In this document: positions 6,076 to 6,581 of the stretch, in pieces
Layout: each line of letters starts with the position of its first letter
How positions within the stretch are numbered: the first letter of the stretch is position 1
Source of the DNA: Spirochaetia bacterium
GTDB lineage: Bacteria; Spirochaetota; Spirochaetia; Treponematales; Treponemataceae
DNA: 6,581 nucleotides
Assembly: GCA_900769985.1 (NCBI GenBank)
Contig: CAAGIS010000029.1
Span: 1 to 6,581, forward strand
Direction: 5' to 3'
Translations under genes and position numbers: made by a program
The notes under the pieces: model-generated
Seen by the model: only the letters and a program-made list of their open reading frames with translations
Told to the model about the DNA's origin: nothing
Databases searched by the model: none

Positions 6076-6581
6076 CTACAACCTTGCCTTTTTCAGTTCA
6101 TCAACCATTGCAGGGCGTTTTCGGTATGTTTCGAGCCACTCATCACGAATTGTCAAAGCGGCTGCTTTCCCGCCCGGGATTTTAGAAAGATTTTTCAGGT
6201 GTTTTGCAAGTTCTGCGTACTGAGGCCGTGAGTTCACTCCTTTTACGCTTTCTTCAAGACTTTCTTTGAACATCTGAACAAGTTCCGATGCATAATTTTC
6301 TGACAGAATCTCGCTGTACTTTTCCAGCTTGTAAAAGTCCTTCCATCGTGTGTGCGATTTTTTCACGGAAGCAAAAAGCCTGTCGTACTTTTTTTCTTCA
6401 ACAAAAATTGACTCGGCAAAATCTGAATTCGCTTTTTCAGAAATCAATTTTTCAAGCTCGTCCGCCCATTCATTTTTAGAAAACCGGGATTTATACTCAT
6501 TGTAAAGATCGAGGTCAAATCGTCGCACATTCAGAAAAAGCCAGCGCAATGTCTGTGTTATTTTTGCTTCGTTCTTTGTCT
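6076..6581 (-). CDS. C-terminal part of a SWIM zinc-finger-like protein (5' end outside window)
   Basis: The frame is open from the right edge to a TAG at 6078-6076, giving 167 visible residues. An internal TTG at 6549 is not needed as a start because the frame continues upstream to the edge (TKNEAKITQT precedes it). The segment is helical and charged, with no membrane span. The end, with YAELAKHLKNLSKIPGG, then DEWLETYRKRPAMVDELKKA, resembles the C-terminal helical tail of bacterial SWIM zinc-finger proteins, which commonly end with a basic R-R/P-A-L-x-x-E-L pattern. The zinc-binding CxCx(n)CxH motif would lie outside the window, so the family call is tentative. It converges on the repeat copy and is probably resident flanking DNA rather than part of the cassette. 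Confidence 0.6.
   Translation of the reverse strand, partial: TKNEAKITQTLRWLFLNVRRFDLDLYNEYKSRFSKNEWADELEKLISEKANSDFAESIFVEEKKYDRLFASVKKSHTRWKDFYKLEKYSEILSENYASELVQMFKESLEESVKGVNSRPQYAELAKHLKNLSKIPGGKAAALTIRDEWLETYRKRPAMVDELKKARL

Noticed and set aside
1..6581. CRISPR array or transposon
   Set aside because: No spaced short repeats, transposase frame or terminal inverted repeats were seen; the only long repeat is the flanking direct pair.

Overview
The window is a compact defence-type island from a bacterium with roughly 40% G+C. Gene style, A+T-rich spacers and a repeat-derived peptide inside res suggest a host-associated spirochaete (Treponema-like) or similar anaerobe. This assignment is only a low-confidence inference, because no rRNA or other marker gene is present.

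Layout, left to right. (1) Positions 1-125 hold the 3' end of an unidentified plus-strand gene. (2) A minus-strand block at 1038-170 encodes a 106-aa XRE-type helix-turn-helix protein, then a 127-aa protein resembling the PBECR (phage Barnase-EndoU-ColicinE5/D-RelE-like) nuclease families. The block ends in a structured, four-way-junction-like segment (204-281) and an intrinsic terminator (170-198). (3) A 214-bp A+T-rich divergent promoter region (1039-1252) carries a widely spaced inverted repeat. (4) A plus-strand two-gene operon encodes a type III restriction-modification system: mod (1253-2998, beta-class adenine methyltransferase) and res (2998-5871, superfamily 2 helicase with a C-terminal PD-(D/E)XK nuclease). 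The two genes overlap by one base at TAATG. (5) At 5943-6064 there is a second, ~89% identical copy of positions 42-163, holding only the last 28 codons of the left-hand gene. (6) Positions 6581-6076 (minus strand) hold the 3' part of another gene, whose C-terminus resembles SWIM zinc-finger family proteins.

How the genes may work together. Mod should methylate one strand of an asymmetric site, and Mod plus Res should cleave unmodified DNA. The adjacent HTH/nuclease pair has the size and order of a toxin-antitoxin or abortive-infection module, with the regulator first. It could act as a second line of defence or stabilise the island. The whole cassette lies between two direct repeats derived from the 3' end of a resident gene, which is the arrangement left when a mobile cassette enters a gene's 3' end. 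No integrase or transposase is present.

The most notable points are the repeat-bounded cassette, the HTH-PBECR pair, the structured RNA segment behind it, the A+T-rich replaced block in mod that coincides with the target recognition region, and the in-frame repeat insertion in res.
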